Below, one piece after another: positions 60,652 through 64,000 of a stretch of 64,000 bases of DNA. Numbering within the stretch: the first letter of the stretch is position 1; each line of letters opens with the position of its first letter. The notes under the pieces are model-generated. The model saw only the letters and a program-made list of their open reading frames with translations, was not told the DNA's origin and searched no databases. Both the position numbers and the translations under genes were made by a program. Source of the DNA: Rotaria sordida. Its lineage: Eukaryota > Rotifera > Eurotatoria > Philodinida > Philodinidae. Where the stretch lies: positions 1-64,000 of the forward strand of contig CAJNOL010000794.1 in assembly GCA_905250125.1 (NCBI GenBank), given 5' to 3'.

Positions 60652-63600
60652 TGTATGTGTCTATATATGTTTGATTTATAACAATTCAACAAATAGAACG
60701 AATATTGACAAATGTCTATTTTATACATTGAGACATCCAAAATGCATTTCAACACGTAATGTTTGCGTATAAGCGAGAGAGATACAACGTTTAAATGTTA
60801 TTAATATAAATAAGAAAAAGTAGGCAATAGTTCATAAAAATTAAAGTTTATTGAAAGAAGGAGATAGAAATTTCTAGATTTGAAGTACTTTTATTATTAT
60901 TTTAATAATCATTATTATTAAATTGCTTCTTTTTTTAAAAATATATGAGTGAATTGCCACTTCATTTAACCATTAAGAGCCTAAACAGATAAGATCTAAA
61001 AGATCAATTCCTTGTTTTTTTTCATCTATAAATTTCAGAAGTTGACAGAATTAAGAATCTCAGTTGTACAGTCATTGTTCGTTTTTCTATCATGCAAGAT
61101 TAAAAATAATCCCAAGAGTAAACAAACCATCTAAAAACAATCAGAATACTGTAGAATGAAAGTCAGTGAGTTGGAGATAAATCCGTAAAACACGATAAGA
61201 AAATTGTATTATGTCTCGTTAATTGAAACTATAAAACAAAATTTAAAAATTTGATTGACTCACTAAATGATATACAAGATTTTTATCATTAAAAATAATG
61301 TCGTCAAAAAATTTCTGGTTGATGAGACAAAGAAGTAACAACGTGTAAGTGTCACGCGAGATTATAAACTGTATAATATTTCACAATTAAGGTCAAAGCA
61401 GATATATATATATATATATAGATTATTTTAATTCTTATCTTAAGTGCTATCGAAATTCTTCCGAACTGATTCTAAATTGTGTCTTATGCAGTTCATTTTG
61501 TGTAGATGACATCATATGCAAACAAAGTTCTTTCTATTTATAATTTCAAGTATTTTTAACGAATCTCTCGTATTTCGACAGTTCTTCGACGTCTATAAGG
61601 AAAATTCGTATTGAAGTATTCTCATGGATTTTCAATGATTTTTATTTATCTTGGCCATATAAATACAGATAGCCGTAAAAGGTTATTCTTTTTCTCACCT
61701 TATATACAGTACAGTTAAATGCATTACTTATCGTCTTACAAATGTCAGTATTATCGAATTTTTCGAGAGATTACATTGCATTTGTTTCATAGATTTTGTC
61801 TTATTTTAACGTACAAAAGACAAAGTAATTATATACAAAATTATTGAGAGATTAATAACGGATAGGACAAAAGTTTTATATTAATTTTATTTTCGATATA
61901 ACGATGCAATACAATATCATAGAGATTTCATTGTCTTTTTCTAAGAATAAGAAAAATATCTAGTGTAAAAGTATTTGATCAGAAATATTTCCTAAAAGCT
62001 ACAAAAATGTTCGAACAAAAGGTGTTTGGAAACTCTTCCACAACTTTCCTCATCAGTTTTTTTTTTATCAGAACATACTTGTTTGACTTATTTCGTTATG
62101 TACTTTCGATATTTTCTATCATCATACATATTCAGCTGTTTATTACAATCAAGACTTTTATGTGATATTAAAATAATTGATCTAACATACAAGAGACGGT
62201 ACAACAGATAGTTTAATTAATAATGAAATATGACGTTTACAAAATGAAAACCAAGTTTTTTGTTTTTGAAAGTCTCATAAAAAAGCGAAGTTCTATTTCA
62301 ATTAATGTCGTTTATTAGAGAACTATGATAAGATTACTTTTTCATAAAAAATATATAGTTTCTGGCAATTTCTCTTTCGAAGCAAAATTTAATTTTTCGA
62401 CAACGATCGGTAGTTATGAAAAATCAATGATGTTAGAAGATATTATAAAACATATGGAACATTTTATTTTTTAGTACAAGAATAATATCTTATTCATATG
62501 TTATAGAATTCAGAATAGACGAATTAAAAAGATATTTTTTCCTATTAGATGAAATTTTTTCTATTAGTTCAAAAGAATTGTGAAAGAGTTTTCCAATAGT
62601 TTTTATTCTAAAATTTTTCTGATCTTCAAGAAACATTTCTGATTATATGCTTTCATATATTTCAATAAACAAAAAAACAAAGATTAAACCACTATGATAT
62701 TACATTGGAACGTTATATCAAAAACAAAATTAATACAGAATTTTTATTTCATTAGTTACTTGAGTTAAAGAACTAATATTACTCTTTCTACAAATATCCA
62801 TAAAAAAAAACCACTATTCCACTTGCATATACTATGTTCAGTTTACGAATCTTATTGAAGCTTAACGATCGATCTCAACTCTAATTAGAACATACGACAA
62901 TCCTGTATGCTTGACACATCAGTTGAAAATAGAAACCTTTCAACTAATATTTCAAAGTAGAATGAAAAGGGCAATAAGAAGAACACCCATAAACGCAAAT
63001 GTTTATAACGCAAACAATATGTACGTCAAATAGATTGTTTTTATTTTCTTTATGATACAATAATCTTATTTGGATATTCAAATGGCTTCTTAAAAAACTA
63101 TTAATACGATCATTACTATCATTGTGTTATAAAATAACTCGAGGCTTTTTTTTTTCAAATGATTCTACTCGTTTATTTTCGGAGAAAAAAAAACAGGTTC
63201 ATATTAGATTTAATATTAAAATCGTTTCATTCGATATAAATTAATGTTCAATAAGTATTGCCAATAGAATAACAAGATTTAAGTAGGCAAAAGCTCATTC
63301 TAGATTCATACTTCCTAGGTTCAAACAGTTTTCTTCTTTCATCAGATTGATAGATTTGAGCAGTGCATTACATTTTTTGTATAAATGATAATATTTTTCG
63401 GCGACCAATAATAACGTTTTCTTAATCAAGCATACTTAGAAAATGTTTTGAAGAAACATCGAGTTTTGTATAAATAAATATTAAGTTATACATCGGCAAT
63501 GATTAGAAGTGGGGACTCTTCATTATAAGTGAAGAAGAGTTGTACAAAAAAAAAATCTAAGCTAGATTAAGTAGAATCTATGAAAAATTTTTCTTTGCCT

Positions 63601-63858
63601 TTGACGACTAAGATTATATGCCTATTTAACATTTTCAACAGTGAAGAAACTCGCATACAGTATCGATTTTTTTTATGAAACATTTTTGTTCTGCCATTGA
63701 ATTTTTTTCATACGTTTTTTCACGCAAGTTATGAATTTTTTTCTGACCTGCACCATTGTTATACATTGCAAAATCTGAATTTCATATAAAGAAGAACTAA
63801 CTGTATTTCATCTGAGTAGTACTCAAAAACTTGTCTTCTTTCATTTTTTTACTTCCAG
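60518..63858. other. intergenic, no gene seen
   Basis: AT-rich sequence with TA microsatellites at 60617-60650 and 61401-61419. No supported coding or repeat structure was identified. Confidence 0.4.
60617..60650. repeat. TA/CATA microsatellite
   Basis: A simple ACATATATATATATAT-type run, likely length-variable. Confidence 0.8.
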
Positions 63859-63977
63859 GTGAGAATCTTATAGAAAATGTTGAGCCTATTTTAGAATCAA
63901 AACACTCCGCCTATGATATCCTCATAACTAAGCTAATCTCGTTATGGCGTATAACTATTGTGAAAAATATGAAATAA
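63859..63977 (+). CDS. possible terminal exon, partial
   Basis: A good polypyrimidine tract and CAG acceptor at 63857-63858 precede an open frame of 38 codons (ENLIENVEPILESKHSAYDI and on, ending TIVKNMK) with a stop at 63975-63977. Codon use resembles the genes here. No upstream exon was found within 3 kb, so it may belong to a gene with a long intron or be chance. Confidence 0.25.
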
Positions 63978-64000
63978 AATGATATTAGTTCGATATATTA

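Noticed and set aside
1..64000. tRNA and rRNA genes
   Set aside because: No tRNA box A/B pair or rRNA core was recognised by eye; a covariance-model scan could not be run here, so absence is not proven.

Overview
This is a strongly AT-rich nuclear genome window from an invertebrate animal. The genes are metazoan (DOP1, HRS/HGS, follistatin), are split by many short GT-AG introns (often about 50-80 bases), and several have a splice acceptor only 4-13 bases upstream of the start codon, as expected for spliced-leader trans-splicing. The overall style fits a rotifer, most likely a bdelloid, but the species is inference. There are two assembly gaps (36061-36160 and 53418-53427).

Layout. 1592-14923 (minus): a complete 15-exon DOP1/Dopey gene. 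15004-15282 (minus): a small zinc-ribbon-like gene ending 80 bases upstream of DOP1, perhaps co-transcribed with it. 15469-19203 (plus): HRS/HGS, the ESCRT-0 FYVE protein, transcribed divergently and lacking the usual N-terminal VHS domain. 19374-26306 (plus): an unidentified coiled-coil protein starting 170 bases after HRS. 29900-31452 (minus): a complete five-exon follistatin. 44978-46905 (minus): a low-complexity basic, probably nuclear, protein. 56986-58710 and 59766-60517 (plus): two unidentified proteins. 63859-63977: a possible terminal exon at the right edge. All splice joins given were worked out by hand and keep frame across each gene.

Between and inside the genes lies a dense set of foldback or terminal-inverted-repeat elements: a degenerate Tc1/mariner copy with another element nested in its transposase (37408-39543), three hAT-type non-autonomous elements with candidate 8-bp target duplications (35061, 42456, 52300), a pogo/Tigger-like end (49313), a Tc1-like foldback in an intron (about 23973-24595), and several families present more than once in the window (a MITE in three DOP1 introns; a foldback family at about 20850, 25450 and 27030). 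The largest HRS intron is almost entirely one inverted-repeat element.

Functionally, DOP1 (Golgi/endosome traffic) and HRS (endosomal sorting of ubiquitinated cargo) sit side by side with a shared upstream region; follistatin is a secreted TGF-beta antagonist. The strongest 'odd' observations are the VHS-less HRS, the intron-filling element, the pattern of acceptors next to start codons in tandem gene pairs, and the GC-rich hAT element with an exact 8-bp duplication.
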